Source of the DNA: Alkalibacter rhizosphaerae
GTDB taxonomy: Bacteria; Bacillota; Clostridia; Eubacteriales; Alkalibacteraceae
Length of the DNA: 64,000 bases
Assembly (NCBI RefSeq): GCF_017352215.1
Contig: NZ_CP071444.1
Coordinates: 248,001-312,000, forward strand
Direction of reading: 5' to 3'
The notes beneath the pieces were generated by a model, which did no database searches, was not told the origin of the DNA, and saw nothing but the letters and a program-made list of their open reading frames with translations. Numbering within the stretch: the stretch's first letter is position 1; the number at the start of each line of letters is the position of its first letter. Made by a program: the position numbers and the translations under genes. Of this stretch, positions 44,256 to 54,608 are shown in pieces.

Positions 44256-45599
44256 TCAATTACGGTCCTGGAGCGCAATTTTGATCATAATGGCGCATTC
44301 CACTCTTTTTTTCTCCAAAATGCACCCCAGTTCATACGGAACGGCAATATCCTTGTTGAAGTTATAGGCATTGGCAAAGCATCCCCCGCCGCAATAATAC
44401 TTGGCCCAGCAATCCTTGCAGGCCGGCTTGTCCGCCAGATTTACTTTTTCAAAATCCTTGCGGATCGTTTCCGCCACGATACCCTGTTCCAGATCCCCCA
44501 GTATGAACTCTTCCAACCCGACAAACTGATGGCAGGGGTAGATCTGCCCTGTAGGGGTGATGGAGATATAGTCCGTACCGGCTCCGCACCCGGAGACCCG
44601 CTTGTAGGCACAGGGTCCTCCCGCCAGATCGATGTTGAAGTGGAAAAACTGAAAATCCTTTCCTTCTTCCCTGCTTTTCAGATAAGCTGCCGCCAGATCT
44701 TCATATTCCTGAAGCAACAATTCTACATCCTCTTCCCGAAGCGCGTAGGGTTCCTCCGGCGATGCCACCACCGGTTCCACAGAGATACTTTTGAATCCCT
44801 GGTCTGCCAGGTCCAGGACGTCCTTGGAAAAATCCATGTTGTTTCGGGTAAAAGTACCTCGAACATAATGGTCCTTGTCTCCCCGGATCTCGGTCATCCG
44901 CTTGATCTTGTCGATGATGTATTGGTAGGTCCCGTCCATGTTGACCGTCTTTCGCATCCGGTCGTTGGTCTCCTTGCGGCCATCGAGACTCAATACGATA
45001 TTGGACATGTTCTCGTTCAGATATGCCATGTTCTCTTCATTGAGCAACAAGGCATTGGTGGTCATGGTAAAGCGGAATTCTTTGCCAAATTCTTCTTCCT
45101 TGCTTCTACCGTACTCCACCAGGGCTTTGACCACATCCAGATTCATCAGGGGTTCTCCCCCGAAAAAATCCACTTCCAGATGTCGTCGGTTTCCACTATT
45201 TTCAATGAGAAAATCAAAAGCCTTTTTCCCGGTTTCCAGTTCCATGAGGACTTTTTCTCCGTGGAAGCTTCCCTCGGAGGCAAAGCAATAGGCACAGCGC
45301 ATGTTGCAGTCATGGGAAACGTGAAGGCACATGGCCTTGATGGGATGATCCGTCGTGACCTTATCTTCCAGTACGATCTCCGGAGAGTTCAAGAGTCCCT
45401 GTTCCTCCAAAAACTCCAGCTCTTTCCAGCTTTCTTTCATTTCCTCTACCGGGTACTTGTCTTGCAACGACGATATGGCCTCTTCCCAGTTGGGATAGTA
45501 TTCCAATAAATCGTCGGTGATAGGATCTATCTCAAATACGGAACCGGAATTGACGTCCAGCAGTATGTGGTATCCATTTAAAGTATATTTGTGTATCAA
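44256..45599 (-). CDS. scfB: SCIFF peptide thioether maturase
   Basis: Radical-SAM SPASM enzyme that forms thioether crosslinks in the SCIFF peptide. In 447 residues: N-terminal peptide-binding region (MIHKYTLNGYHILLDVNSGS), radical-SAM motif CNMRCAYC, and two auxiliary cluster regions (CGAGTDYISITPTGQIYPC; CKDCWAKYYCGGGC). The TTG at 45599 with GGGAGGA upstream fits the family N-terminus better than the TTG at 45614. Directly downstream of its substrate gene scfA (70 bases). This pair is a hallmark of Clostridia. Confidence 0.96.
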   Translation of the reverse strand: MIHKYTLNGYHILLDVNSGSVFEIDPITDDLLEYYPNWEEAISSLQDKYPVEEMKESWKELEFLEEQGLLNSPEIVLEDKVTTDHPIKAMCLHVSHDCNMRCAYCFASEGSFHGEKVLMELETGKKAFDFLIENSGNRRHLEVDFFGGEPLMNLDVVKALVEYGRSKEEEFGKEFRFTMTTNALLLNEENMAYLNENMSNIVLSLDGRKETNDRMRKTVNMDGTYQYIIDKIKRMTEIRGDKDHYVRGTFTRNNMDFSKDVLDLADQGFKSISVEPVVASPEEPYALREEDVELLLQEYEDLAAAYLKSREEGKDFQFFHFNIDLAGGPCAYKRVSGCGAGTDYISITPTGQIYPCHQFVGLEEFILGDLEQGIVAETIRKDFEKVNLADKPACKDCWAKYYCGGGCFANAYNFNKDIAVPYELGCILEKKRVECAIMIKIALQDRN

Positions 45600-45669
45600 C
45601 GCTCTTCCTCCCAAAGATTTCTTTCTACAGAAAATGAGCAGTAAATATTTGCATATTTACTGCCCTCTT

Positions 45670-45813
45670 CTACTCTTGTGTGTTTTCGCACTTTTGATTG
45701 CCAACGGTACAAGAAGTCTTGCATGCGGACTGGCAGGATGTCTGGCATTCGCCGCAACCCTTGCCATCCAGGTTGTTCAAATTTCCCTTGTTGATGATTT
45801 TGATGTGCTTCAT
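45670..45813 (-). CDS. scfA: SCIFF ribosomally made peptide precursor
   Basis: A 47-residue peptide, too short for an ordinary ORF search, starting MKHIKIINKGNLNNL. It has six cysteines in its C-terminal part (C20, C23, C27, C31, C35, C42), in the pattern of SCIFF (six cysteines in forty-five residues). The ATG (45811-45813) follows GGGAG by about ten bases. It is processed by ScfB, encoded 70 bases downstream. Its biological role is not known. Confidence 0.97.
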   Translation of the reverse strand: MKHIKIINKGNLNNLDGKGCGECQTSCQSACKTSCTVGNQKCENTQE

Positions 45814-45853
45814 GATTTCACACTCCCTGTTTATGCAATTTCAAGGCAACGGA

Positions 45854-46171
45854 TCATTCCGTTTCCGTTCGTGTCGGTTTTTCTTCCACGTAATCGCTAA
45901 CGTCCTTGTTCAAAACGTCGGCTACTGCGGATCGGCTCATCTGTACTTTGATGTTGTCCGGCTTCAGTTGTACGATCAATGCATCGTCTTTAAAACCGAA
46001 AATTTCGCCGTAGAATCCTCCGATAGTCATGATTTTATCGCCTTTTTCCAAGGATTTTCTCATGTTTTGAACTTTCTTTTGCTGCTTGCTCTGCGGTCGG
46101 ATCACAAAGAAGTAAAAGAACGCAAATACGAGTATGATCGGTAAGAATGATGCTAATTCACTAGCTCCCAT
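45854..46171 (-). CDS. yajC: Preprotein translocase subunit YajC
   Basis: A 105-residue protein with one N-terminal span (FLPIILVFAFFYFFVIRPQ) and the family motif KKVQNMRKSLEKGDKIMTIGG. It forms part of the SecDF-YajC complex. It lies between tgt and the SCIFF genes; with secD/F further on, export functions are split around scfAB. Confidence 0.95.
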   Translation of the reverse strand: MGASELASFLPIILVFAFFYFFVIRPQSKQQKKVQNMRKSLEKGDKIMTIGGFYGEIFGFKDDALIVQLKPDNIKVQMSRSAVADVLNKDVSDYVEEKPTRTETE

Positions 46172-46224
46172 AAGTTGTGTTGTCCCCTTTCAAATTATTG
46201 TTTTCATTATAGCATTTTTTTTGG

Positions 46225-47349
<1,125 letters not shown>

Positions 47350-48372
47350 CTATCGAATGAACATGCTGTCTCCAAAGCTGAAAAACCGGTATTCCCGGTC
47401 CACTGCTTCCTGGTAGGCATGCAGGATGATCTCCCTGGTGGAAAATGCGGAAACCAGCATGAGCAGCGTGGATTCCGGCAGGTGAAAATTGGTGATGAGG
47501 CCGTCGGCCCCTTTGAATTCATAAGGTGGATAAATGAAAATATCCGTCCAGCCACTGGATGGGACCAATGGAAAACCGTTTTTTGCCACGCTTTCCAAGG
47601 TTCGCACCGAAGTGGTCCCCACACAGATGATGCGACTTCCGGAAGCTTTCGCTTCGTTGAGGATGGCAGCTGTTTCCTCCCCCAGTTCATAGTACTCGGA
47701 ATGCATCTTGTGTTCTTCCAGCTTGTCCACTTTTACCGGTCGGAAGGTGCCGATGCCTACGTGAAGAGTGATAGTGCAGATCTTTACGTCTTTATTTCGT
47801 ATGGCTTCTAAAAGTTCCGGGGTAAAGTGAAGACCGGCTGTGGGTGCCGCCGCAGATCCTGTTTCTTTGGAATAGACCGTCTGGTAGCGTTCCCGATCTT
47901 CCAAATGCTCGTGGATGTAAGGTGGCAAGGGCATGTGACCCAGATCATCCAGGATGTTCTCAAATATACCATTATAGTGAAACTCCATGATGCGAAGTCC
48001 GTCCTCTTCAATGGACAATATTTCGCCGGAAAGGATCTCCCCAAAAGTGATGATGTCCTTGGGTCTTGCCTTTTTCCCGGGTTTGACCATCACTTCCCAC
48101 CGGTCTGCAGAAAGTCGCTTCAAAAGAAGGATCTCCACCACCCCTTCCCGTTTCGTGTTCTTGCCGAACAATCGGGCAGGAAGGACCCGGGTGTCGTTGA
48201 GAAGAAGGACGTCCCCCATGTTCAAATGATCGATGATGTTGTAGAAACGCTGGTGTTCCATATGACCGGTCTTTCGGTCCACCACCAGCAGCTTGGAATC
48301 GTCCCTTTTCTCCAAGGGATGCTGGGCGATCCGCTCCTGGGGCAACTCATAATAAAAATCCGATGTTTTCAT
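47350..48372 (-). CDS. queA: S-adenosylmethionine:tRNA ribosyltransferase-isomerase
   Basis: Builds epoxyqueuosine from preQ1-tRNA. 340 residues, with [12 protein letters not shown] at the start, the [10 protein letters not shown] and LLLKR region, and the [13 protein letters not shown] motif. The ATG at 48372 ([11 protein letters not shown]) has AGGAGT upstream and is preferred to the open frame from 48399. First gene of the queA-tgt-yajC-scfA-scfB-secD-secF-lapA run. Confidence 0.96.
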   Translation of the reverse strand: MKTSDFYYELPQERIAQHPLEKRDDSKLLVVDRKTGHMEHQRFYNIIDHLNMGDVLLLNDTRVLPARLFGKNTKREGVVEILLLKRLSADRWEVMVKPGKKARPKDIITFGEILSGEILSIEEDGLRIMEFHYNGIFENILDDLGHMPLPPYIHEHLEDRERYQTVYSKETGSAAAPTAGLHFTPELLEAIRNKDVKICTITLHVGIGTFRPVKVDKLEEHKMHSEYYELGEETAAILNEAKASGSRIICVGTTSVRTLESVAKNGFPLVPSSGWTDIFIYPPYEFKGADGLITNFHLPESTLLMLVSAFSTREIILHAYQEAVDREYRFFSFGDSMFIR

Positions 48373-48439
48373 AATTACTCCTGTTCTCGATTCATTCAAT
48401 CATGATACTAAAATTTCCCCTTGAAATCAACCGGAACAC

Positions 48440-48478
48440 AAAAAAACCTTGGGTCCTGTTTCAAATCAAGACCCAAGG
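48440..48478 (-). terminator. Intrinsic terminator after ruvB
   Basis: Nine-base-pair stem CCTTGGGTC/GACCCAAGG, loop of 14, followed by T-run on the minus strand. It separates ruvAB from the queA operon. Confidence 0.88.
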
Positions 48479-48483
48479 AAGTG

Positions 48484-49515
48484 TTATTTTATCTCCTTGT
48501 CAAAAAAACTGATGGCTTCCGAATCCATGGCGATCCCCATGTGCTGATAGGCCAGCCTGGTGGCGACCCGTCCTCTGGGTGTCCGCTTGAGGAATCCCAA
48601 CTGGAGCAGGTATGGTTCATACACATCTTCGATGGTCGTTTTTTCTTCGTCGATGGTGGCTGCCAGGGTATCAAGACCAACAGGTCCTCCGGAAAATTTG
48701 ACCATGATGCTGGTGAGCATCTTTCGGTCCACTTCATCCAGGCCGATCTCATCCACTTCCAGCAGATCCAGGGCCATTTTTGCCGTTTCCTTGTCGATGG
48801 TCCCATCGCTTCGGATCTGGGCATAATCACGGACCCGCTTCAAGAGCCGGTTGGCGATCCGGGGCGTTCCCCGGGAGCGACCCGCCATTTCCATGGCTCC
48901 TCCTTGATCCATGGGCACATCCAAGATCTGGGCGCTTCGCAGGATGATCTGGGTCAACTGTTCCTTGTTGTAGATCTCCAATCGGTTGATAATGCCAAAA
49001 CGATCCCGCAGAGGCGATGTTAGAAGTCCAGCCCTGGTGGTGGCACCGATCAGGGTGAAGGGCGGCAACTCCAGGCGTATGGATTTGGCTCCCGGTCCTT
49101 TTCCCACAATGATGTCGATGACATAATCCTCCATGGCCGGATACAAGATCTCTTCGATGTTTCGGTTGAGGCGGTGGATCTCATCGATGAAGAGGACATC
49201 CCCATGGTTCAAGCCGGTCAGGATGGCGGCCAGGTCTCCCGGTTTTTCTACGGCCGGGCCCGAAGTGATGCGGATCTTGACTCCCATCTCGTTGGCGATG
49301 ATGTTGGCCAGAGTGGTTTTCCCCAACCCTGGAGGTCCGTAAAGGAGCAGATGATCCAGGGTCTCGTTTCTCTCTTTTGCAGCCTGTATGAAGATGTTCA
49401 TTTTTTCCTTGACCTTCTCCTGACCGATATACTCCGTAAGCCGTTTTGGTCGAAGGCTGGTTTCCATGTCCACATCGGTTTTTGTGGCTTCCGTCATGAT
49501 GATTCTATTTTTCAA
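48484..49515 (-). CDS. ruvB: Holliday junction helicase motor RuvB
   Basis: Hexameric AAA+ motor that drives branch migration with RuvA. The 343-residue enzyme shows [21 protein letters not shown], and [18 protein letters not shown], with the C-terminal winged helix ([14 protein letters not shown]). Starts at a TTG (49515) seven bases after GGAGGGG. The ATG at 49497 is possible. 15 bases after ruvA. Confidence 0.96.
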   Translation of the reverse strand: MKNRIIMTEATKTDVDMETSLRPKRLTEYIGQEKVKEKMNIFIQAAKERNETLDHLLLYGPPGLGKTTLANIIANEMGVKIRITSGPAVEKPGDLAAILTGLNHGDVLFIDEIHRLNRNIEEILYPAMEDYVIDIIVGKGPGAKSIRLELPPFTLIGATTRAGLLTSPLRDRFGIINRLEIYNKEQLTQIILRSAQILDVPMDQGGAMEMAGRSRGTPRIANRLLKRVRDYAQIRSDGTIDKETAKMALDLLEVDEIGLDEVDRKMLTSIMVKFSGGPVGLDTLAATIDEEKTTIEDVYEPYLLQLGFLKRTPRGRVATRLAYQHMGIAMDSEAISFFDKEIK

Positions 49516-49530
49516 TGGATCCCCTCCATT

Positions 49531-50130
49531 CTACTGATCGTACGATGCACGTACCGCCAACGCCTTTTTGATGACATCCTGCAGCTCCATGCCGTCGATA
49601 TAGACAAACTCCACCATCTGAAGTGCTTCCGAGTAGCTGTATGCCAATGCTTCCAGTGCCTCTACGGCTTCTTTGGCGGTACTGGCCGTTGCCGACGAAC
49701 CGGTGTTGCCATCGCTGGTGGACAAATGGTGTTTGTATTTGTCCTTTAGTTCCAAAATAAGCCGGTTGGCCGTCTTTTTTCCGATGCCCGGCGCTGTTGA
49801 TATGGCTTTTTCATCGGATGCATTCAAATAACCGATGAACTGATCCAATGTGAAACTGGACAAGATCCCCATGGCCGCTTTCGGACCGATGCCAGAGATG
49901 CCGATCAGATCCCGAAAAAGCCGGCGTTCTTCTTTGCTACCAAACCCATACAGGGAGATCTCGTCTTCCCGCACGTGCTGGTGGATGTATATTTTCACCT
50001 TGTCCTTGACCCCCTGCATGTTGGCCAGGGTGGTGACCGGGACCAGGATGCTGTACCCGATGTGATTTGTTTCCAGGACCAGACGGTCTTCCGTAAAGTC
50101 CGTTATGTTTCCAATGATGTATTCGTACAC
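49531..50130 (-). CDS. ruvA: Holliday junction-binding RuvA
   Basis: RuvA binds four-way junctions and loads RuvB. The 199-residue protein begins with the OB fold (VYEYIIGNITDF), then two HhH motifs (GISGIGPKAAMGIL; TAPGIGKKTANRLI), and the C-terminal domain III. The GTG at 50130 with GGGAGG at seven bases is the start; the frame reaching 50169 is not. Confidence 0.96.
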   Translation of the reverse strand: MYEYIIGNITDFTEDRLVLETNHIGYSILVPVTTLANMQGVKDKVKIYIHQHVREDEISLYGFGSKEERRLFRDLIGISGIGPKAAMGILSSFTLDQFIGYLNASDEKAISTAPGIGKKTANRLILELKDKYKHHLSTSDGNTGSSATASTAKEAVEALEALAYSYSEALQMVEFVYIDGMELQDVIKKALAVRASYDQ

Positions 50131-50222
50131 GCAAACGCCTCCCAAATATTCTAAAAGATCCCCATACAACGTCTGTTAACATTATATAGGAATCTTCCCA
50201 GTGAAGCAAACATATATTCGGT

Positions 50223-50951
50223 TTAATCCTCTTCTTCCCAGTTGTGGTAGACTTCCTGGATGTCGTCGTTGTCGTCGAACATGTCCAGCATTTTCTGCAT
50301 CTTTTTTTCGTCTTCTTCCGGCAACTTGGTCCATGTGGTAGGGATCATGGCCACTTCCGCGGAAGCAAAACTGTAGCCAGCCTGCTCCAATGCCTTGTAG
50401 ACCCCGTCAAAAGCATCCGGGTCCGTGATGATCTCAAAGCCTTCCTCTTCGGCGATCATATCCTCTGCCCCACTGTCGATGGCAAGCAGCATCAGCTCCT
50501 CTTCATCCACCTTGTCGTCTTTTTCGATCATGATCTGGCCTTTTTTTTCAAACAGGAAGGATACACAACCACTGGTTCCCAGATTGCCTCCATTTTTGTC
50601 GAATGCATGGCGCACATCCCCTGCTGTTCGATTCTTGTTCTCCGTAAGGGCCTCTACGATCACGGCCACTCCGCCGGGGCCGTAGCCTTCGTAGATGATC
50701 TCCTCGTAATTGGTGGAACCCAGTTCCCCGCTTCCTTTTTTAATGGCACGGTCGATGTTGTCGTTTGGCATGTTGTTTGCCTTTGCTTTGGCAACGGCAT
50801 CCCGAAGCCGGGAATTCATTTCCGGATCCGATCCGCCCTCTCGAACGGCAACCGCAATGGCTTTGGACAGCTTCGTGTATACTTTTCCCTTGATGGCGTC
50901 CGCCTTGCCTTTTTTATGTTTAATGGTCGACCATTTTGAATGTCCTGACAT
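50223..50951 (-). CDS. YebC/PmpR family transcriptional or translational factor
   Basis: A 242-residue member of the YebC family, starting [15 protein letters not shown] and ending in the family's acidic C-terminus. Recent work ties YebC-type proteins to translation of proline-rich stretches; older work calls them transcription factors. It stands 93 bases upstream of ruvA, in the order yebC-ruvA-ruvB common in many genomes. Confidence 0.95.
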   Translation of the reverse strand: MSGHSKWSTIKHKKGKADAIKGKVYTKLSKAIAVAVREGGSDPEMNSRLRDAVAKAKANNMPNDNIDRAIKKGSGELGSTNYEEIIYEGYGPGGVAVIVEALTENKNRTAGDVRHAFDKNGGNLGTSGCVSFLFEKKGQIMIEKDDKVDEEELMLLAIDSGAEDMIAEEEGFEIITDPDAFDGVYKALEQAGYSFASAEVAMIPTTWTKLPEEDEKKMQKMLDMFDDNDDIQEVYHNWEEED

Positions 50952-51018
50952 GAGTTTACCTCCTCTTAAATATTTTGCTTTCCCATTTTAACACAGGGAT
51001 CACCGATGATACAAGATT

Positions 51019-51648
51019 TTACGCTTCCGGTAAATAATGTTCTTTTGATCCTTCCACCAACACCTGCCCGCTGGTCATTTCCCGGATGCCTTCCTGAAAG
51101 GATCCCACCTGGGAAACCGCCACATCGATGTGAAATGTGACTTCCTCCAAATACTCGATGTGGGCCAGCTGATGGTCAAATTTGTCCAAATAATGCTGAA
51201 GGCTCCCGATCAGCCCATAATCGACGTCCAGCTTCACCCTCTGGTATCGCTTCATCAATACCGGTACCGCGGCTTCCAGGGCATCCTTGGCGCTCTGACC
51301 ATAGGCTCGTGCCAAACCGCCGGTCCCCAATTTGATCCCACCGAAATATCGGGTGACCAGGACCAGGACGTTGGTGAAGCCCATGCCCATGATGGTATCG
51401 TACATGGGCTTTCCTGCAGTCAGGGATGGTTCCCCGTCGTCGGAATATTTAAAGACGGAAGCATCCGCCTCCAAAACATATGCGTAGGTATTGTGGGTGG
51501 CCTTGTAGTGCTCCTTTTGTATCTTATGGATGATCTCTTCCGCTTCCTCCACGGAGGAGACGGGAAAACACATGCCGATGAACTTCGATTTTTTGATGAC
51601 CAGTTCCACCATGACGGCTTCCCGGATGGTCTTGTACTGTTCAACCAT
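51019..51648 (-). CDS. YigZ/IMPACT family protein
   Basis: A 209-residue protein of the YigZ/IMPACT (UPF0029) family with IKKSKFIGMCFPVSSVEEAE, THNTYAYVL and GEPSLTAGKPM. The fold binds RNA/tRNA-like ligands in some homologs; the function is unclear. The ATG at 51648 overlaps the end of hflX by eight bases, so they are coupled. Confidence 0.9.
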   Translation of the reverse strand: MVEQYKTIREAVMVELVIKKSKFIGMCFPVSSVEEAEEIIHKIQKEHYKATHNTYAYVLEADASVFKYSDDGEPSLTAGKPMYDTIMGMGFTNVLVLVTRYFGGIKLGTGGLARAYGQSAKDALEAAVPVLMKRYQRVKLDVDYGLIGSLQHYLDKFDHQLAHIEYLEEVTFHIDVAVSQVGSFQEGIREMTSGQVLVEGSKEHYLPEA

Positions 51649-53413
51649 TGCTTTTTCCCTGTTCCAGCAAATATTTGTTTTTTTCACTGATCTGAACGGA
51701 CAAAACCACGCCGTCCTCTTCAAATGTCTCCTCTTTCACCACACCGAGGCTGTGAAGATAACTTGCATACTTGGTATCCGTGTAGGGCACTTTGATGGTC
51801 ATTTCCAGCAGGTCTCCAAAGATCTTTCCAAGGATCAGATCCATCAGTTCATCCACCTTGTCTCCATCTTTGGCACTGACCATGACTTTTTCCCCCCGGA
51901 CCATTTCATAATCCGGTACGACCTTTCCCTCCAGCTTGTCGATCTTGTTGAAAACCAGGATCATTTCCTTGCCGGTGCAACCGATGGAATCCAACACTTC
52001 TTCCACCACGCGGATCTGCTGAAGATAGTTGGGGTTGGCACTGTCGATGACATGGAGGATCAGATCTGCATCCTTCACTTCCTCCAAGGTGGATTTAAAG
52101 GATTCCACCAGATCATGGGGAAGTTTTTCAATGAATCCCACCGTGTCCGACAGGAGAAATTCCTTGTCGTCCACAATGATCTTTCGGGTCGTGCTGTCCA
52201 GGGTGGCAAAGAGCTTGTCTTCCGCCAATACGCTGCTGGTGGACATGCGGTTGAACAAGGTGCTCTTTCCCGCATTGGTATACCCCACCAGGGAAACGAC
52301 GGGCACTTCATTTTTCACCCGTCGGCTCTTTTGGATCTTTCGAGCCGACTCCATGTCTTTGAGCCTTTTTTCCAGCAGGTGTACCTGCCGGTAGATGGCC
52401 CTTCGGTCCGTCTCCAGCTTCTTCTCTCCAGGTCCCCTTGTCCCGATGCCTCCGCCGGTACGGGACAGGACTTTTCCCATGCCCATGAGTCTTGGCAGCC
52501 GGTATTTGAGTTGAGCCAGCTCCACCTGAAGCTTGCCTTCCCCGGATCTGGCATGACTGGCAAAAATGTCCAGGATCAATGCTGTTCGGTCGATGATCTT
52601 GACACCCAGGACCATTTCCATGTTTCGAAGTTGCACGGCCGTCAGCTCATCGTTGCAAAGAACGATGTTGGCATCCCGGATCTGGATCAGCTCCCGGATC
52701 TCCATCAGCTTGCCTTTTCCGATGTAAAAAGCCGTATCGAACCGGTCCTTGTTCTGGGTGATCACATCCACCGGCACCACCCCGGCGGTTTTTGCCAGCT
52801 CCGCCAGTTCCACCATGGACGACTCCACATCCATCACATCTTTTTTGCCTTTGACATGAACACCGATCAAGATGGCCCGTTCCTGTTCGTCGGCCACTTC
52901 CGTCAGTGCATGACGCTTGTGCTTCCCCGTTCGCTGGACGAATTCGTCCAGGTCCAGCCGGTTGAGCTGGCGAAGGTTTAAGGCTCCAAGCTCCCGAACC
53001 AGGAGACCGTCGTCCTGGGCATCCAAAACGCCGACGCCCACCAACAACCCTTTCTCCGTTTGGGCAATGGCTCCAATAAGGTCAAAACCGAGATTTTCCA
53101 TAGCAGAGGTATCCTGGTCCGACAAGTGGGGATTGCCGTTGGGATGGGTGTGAAAACTCTTCACCCCGGAGATCTTGTCGTAATCCACTTCCGGGAAAGA
53201 GGCGCTTCGAAAATCCCCCACGCCAACTTCCAGGATCTCATTACGTTTGTCTGTAACGATAATGACCTCCCGGTTGATGTGGAGGCTGATTTCCATCAAA
53301 TAGGCAGCCGTCTCTTGATCCAGATAAGAACCTTCCTCCATCCGGTATCCCCGCAAATCTTCTAATTGGTCCAGTGTGCTCTTTTTTAAACCGTCGATAT
53401 TTCCATAAATCAT
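51641..53413 (-). CDS. hflX: GTPase HflX with N-terminal JAMM-like domain
   Basis: HflX splits stalled or hibernating ribosomes. At 590 residues this one is about 170 longer than the ordinary form. The extra N-terminus (about 1-165) has H88-x-H90-x10-D101 (FHTHPNGNPHLSDQD), the layout of RadC/JAMM metalloproteases, with E41 as a possible catalytic Glu. Then the HflX domain (GTRGPGEKKLETDRRAIYRQ), G1 GYTNAGKST, G3 DTVGFIEKLP, G4 NKID. HflX proteins of this size are found in other Clostridia. Whether the N-domain is catalytic is not known. Confidence 0.93.
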   Translation of the reverse strand: MIYGNIDGLKKSTLDQLEDLRGYRMEEGSYLDQETAAYLMEISLHINREVIIVTDKRNEILEVGVGDFRSASFPEVDYDKISGVKSFHTHPNGNPHLSDQDTSAMENLGFDLIGAIAQTEKGLLVGVGVLDAQDDGLLVRELGALNLRQLNRLDLDEFVQRTGKHKRHALTEVADEQERAILIGVHVKGKKDVMDVESSMVELAELAKTAGVVPVDVITQNKDRFDTAFYIGKGKLMEIRELIQIRDANIVLCNDELTAVQLRNMEMVLGVKIIDRTALILDIFASHARSGEGKLQVELAQLKYRLPRLMGMGKVLSRTGGGIGTRGPGEKKLETDRRAIYRQVHLLEKRLKDMESARKIQKSRRVKNEVPVVSLVGYTNAGKSTLFNRMSTSSVLAEDKLFATLDSTTRKIIVDDKEFLLSDTVGFIEKLPHDLVESFKSTLEEVKDADLILHVIDSANPNYLQQIRVVEEVLDSIGCTGKEMILVFNKIDKLEGKVVPDYEMVRGEKVMVSAKDGDKVDELMDLILGKIFGDLLEMTIKVPYTDTKYASYLHSLGVVKEETFEEDGVVLSVQISEKNKYLLEQGKSNG

Positions 53414-53425
53414 TGAATCATCACC

Positions 53426-53746
53426 TTATTCTTCATCGATCAATCGGTTCACCTTGGATTTGATCATCGTATCGATGATCTTCTTGATGATGGCAAACCC
53501 AAATACAAGGGCGTACACCAATTGTAGATCCAGTCGTGAGCTGATGCCCATGTACCCCAAAAGGACGTACAAGACACCGGACGCGGCATCCACCAGGCTT
53601 TGGTTCATCTGTAGCTGCTTGATTCTGGGATTGTCGAATTCCGGGTTTTCATCTTTCATTTTTTTTGTATAGTCCATGATCCCGATCACGATCATGGCAG
53701 CACCGAATAAAATCAGCGCCCATATGATGACTTCCTGCATTTCCAT
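53426..53746 (-). CDS. Small two-span membrane protein of unknown function
   Basis: About 106 residues from the ATG at 53746 (MEMQEVIIWALILFGAAMIV). Two hydrophobic segments, residues 6-23 and about 68-88 (LQLVYALVFGFAIIKKII), separated by a charged loop. No family recognised. It follows the accessory cassette terminator and precedes hflX by 12 bases on the same strand. Confidence 0.6.
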   Translation of the reverse strand: MEMQEVIIWALILFGAAMIVIGIMDYTKKMKDENPEFDNPRIKQLQMNQSLVDAASGVLYVLLGYMGISSRLDLQLVYALVFGFAIIKKIIDTMIKSKVNRLIDEE

Positions 53747-53843
53747 AATCCATCTACCTCTTCTCTGATGATATATCCTTTTCACTTACCACTTCATTAT
53801 ACAAAAGGCCAGGGGTCAATGCCACACATTTCAAAGAGGCAGC

Positions 53844-53867
53844 AAAAAAACCACCCACTAGGGTGGT
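53844..53867 (-). terminator. Terminator at the end of the accessory cassette
   Basis: Minus-strand stem ACCACCC/GGGTGGT with loop TAGT followed by seven T. Nine bases after the VWA stop. Confidence 0.85.
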
Positions 53868-53876
53868 CTTCGTGCA

Positions 53877-54527
53877 TCAATTTTTTCCCCGCTTTTTAAA
53901 ATCCTTGTCGATGGCTTTCTTCCAGTCTTTTGCAATGACCTTGTCGGAACGTATCCTGCTGACGGTCTCGCTGATCACCTGGTAGTTGAGCATGGTTCCT
54001 TCCTTGTCTGCATGATAGGTGGCCGCACGATCCGGATCGATGCCGAAGCGCTGTGCCGTGTCCACTGCATCCATGTTGGCTCCAAGGAACAGGAACTCCC
54101 AGTTGTATTTGGTCTTTTGCCGTTCGATCATGTATTTGATCTTGTCGTAAGTGTACTCCCTGCTTGCATTTTCCATACCGTCGGTGGTGATGACGAACAT
54201 GACGTGTTCCGCCCGTTCTTCTTCTGCCGTATGCTTTTGGGCGTTGTCGATCTTGTGGATGGTCTTTCCGATGGCATCAAGAAGCGCCGTCGTTCCCCTC
54301 ACATAATATTCCTTGTCGGTGATGGGCGCAATGCCTCGAAGGTTGATCCGGTCGTGGAGCAATTCGTAGTGGTCGTCAAAGAGGACCGTTGTCAACACCG
54401 CTTCTCCCGACTCTTTCTTCTGCTTTTCCAACAACGCATTGTAGCCTCCGATGGTGTCCTCTTCCAATCCCCCCATGGATCCGCTTCGATCCAAAATGAA
54501 TACCAGTTCCGTCAATCCTTTTTTCAT
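53877..54527 (-). CDS. VWA-domain protein
   Basis: A 216-residue cytoplasmic von Willebrand factor A protein with an intact MIDAS: DRSGSM, then the Thr in RGTTALLDA and the Asp in TTDGMEN. No signal peptide or span. The ATG at 54527 follows GGAGGA by seven bases; the earlier ATG lies on the site itself. It is the last gene of the helicase-macro-VWA run, 81 bases after the macro gene. VWA proteins often act as protein-protein adaptors in chaperone or stress systems; its partner here is not known. Confidence 0.85.
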   Translation of the reverse strand: MKKGLTELVFILDRSGSMGGLEEDTIGGYNALLEKQKKESGEAVLTTVLFDDHYELLHDRINLRGIAPITDKEYYVRGTTALLDAIGKTIHKIDNAQKHTAEEERAEHVMFVITTDGMENASREYTYDKIKYMIERQKTKYNWEFLFLGANMDAVDTAQRFGIDPDRAATYHADKEGTMLNYQVISETVSRIRSDKVIAKDWKKAIDKDFKKRGKN

Positions 54528-54608
54528 CGATATTTCCTCCATTCCTTATCTTTGATCCAAGGATATCATGGAAGAAAGTTGGAAAGGTCGCACGCCAGGC
54601 GACAAATA

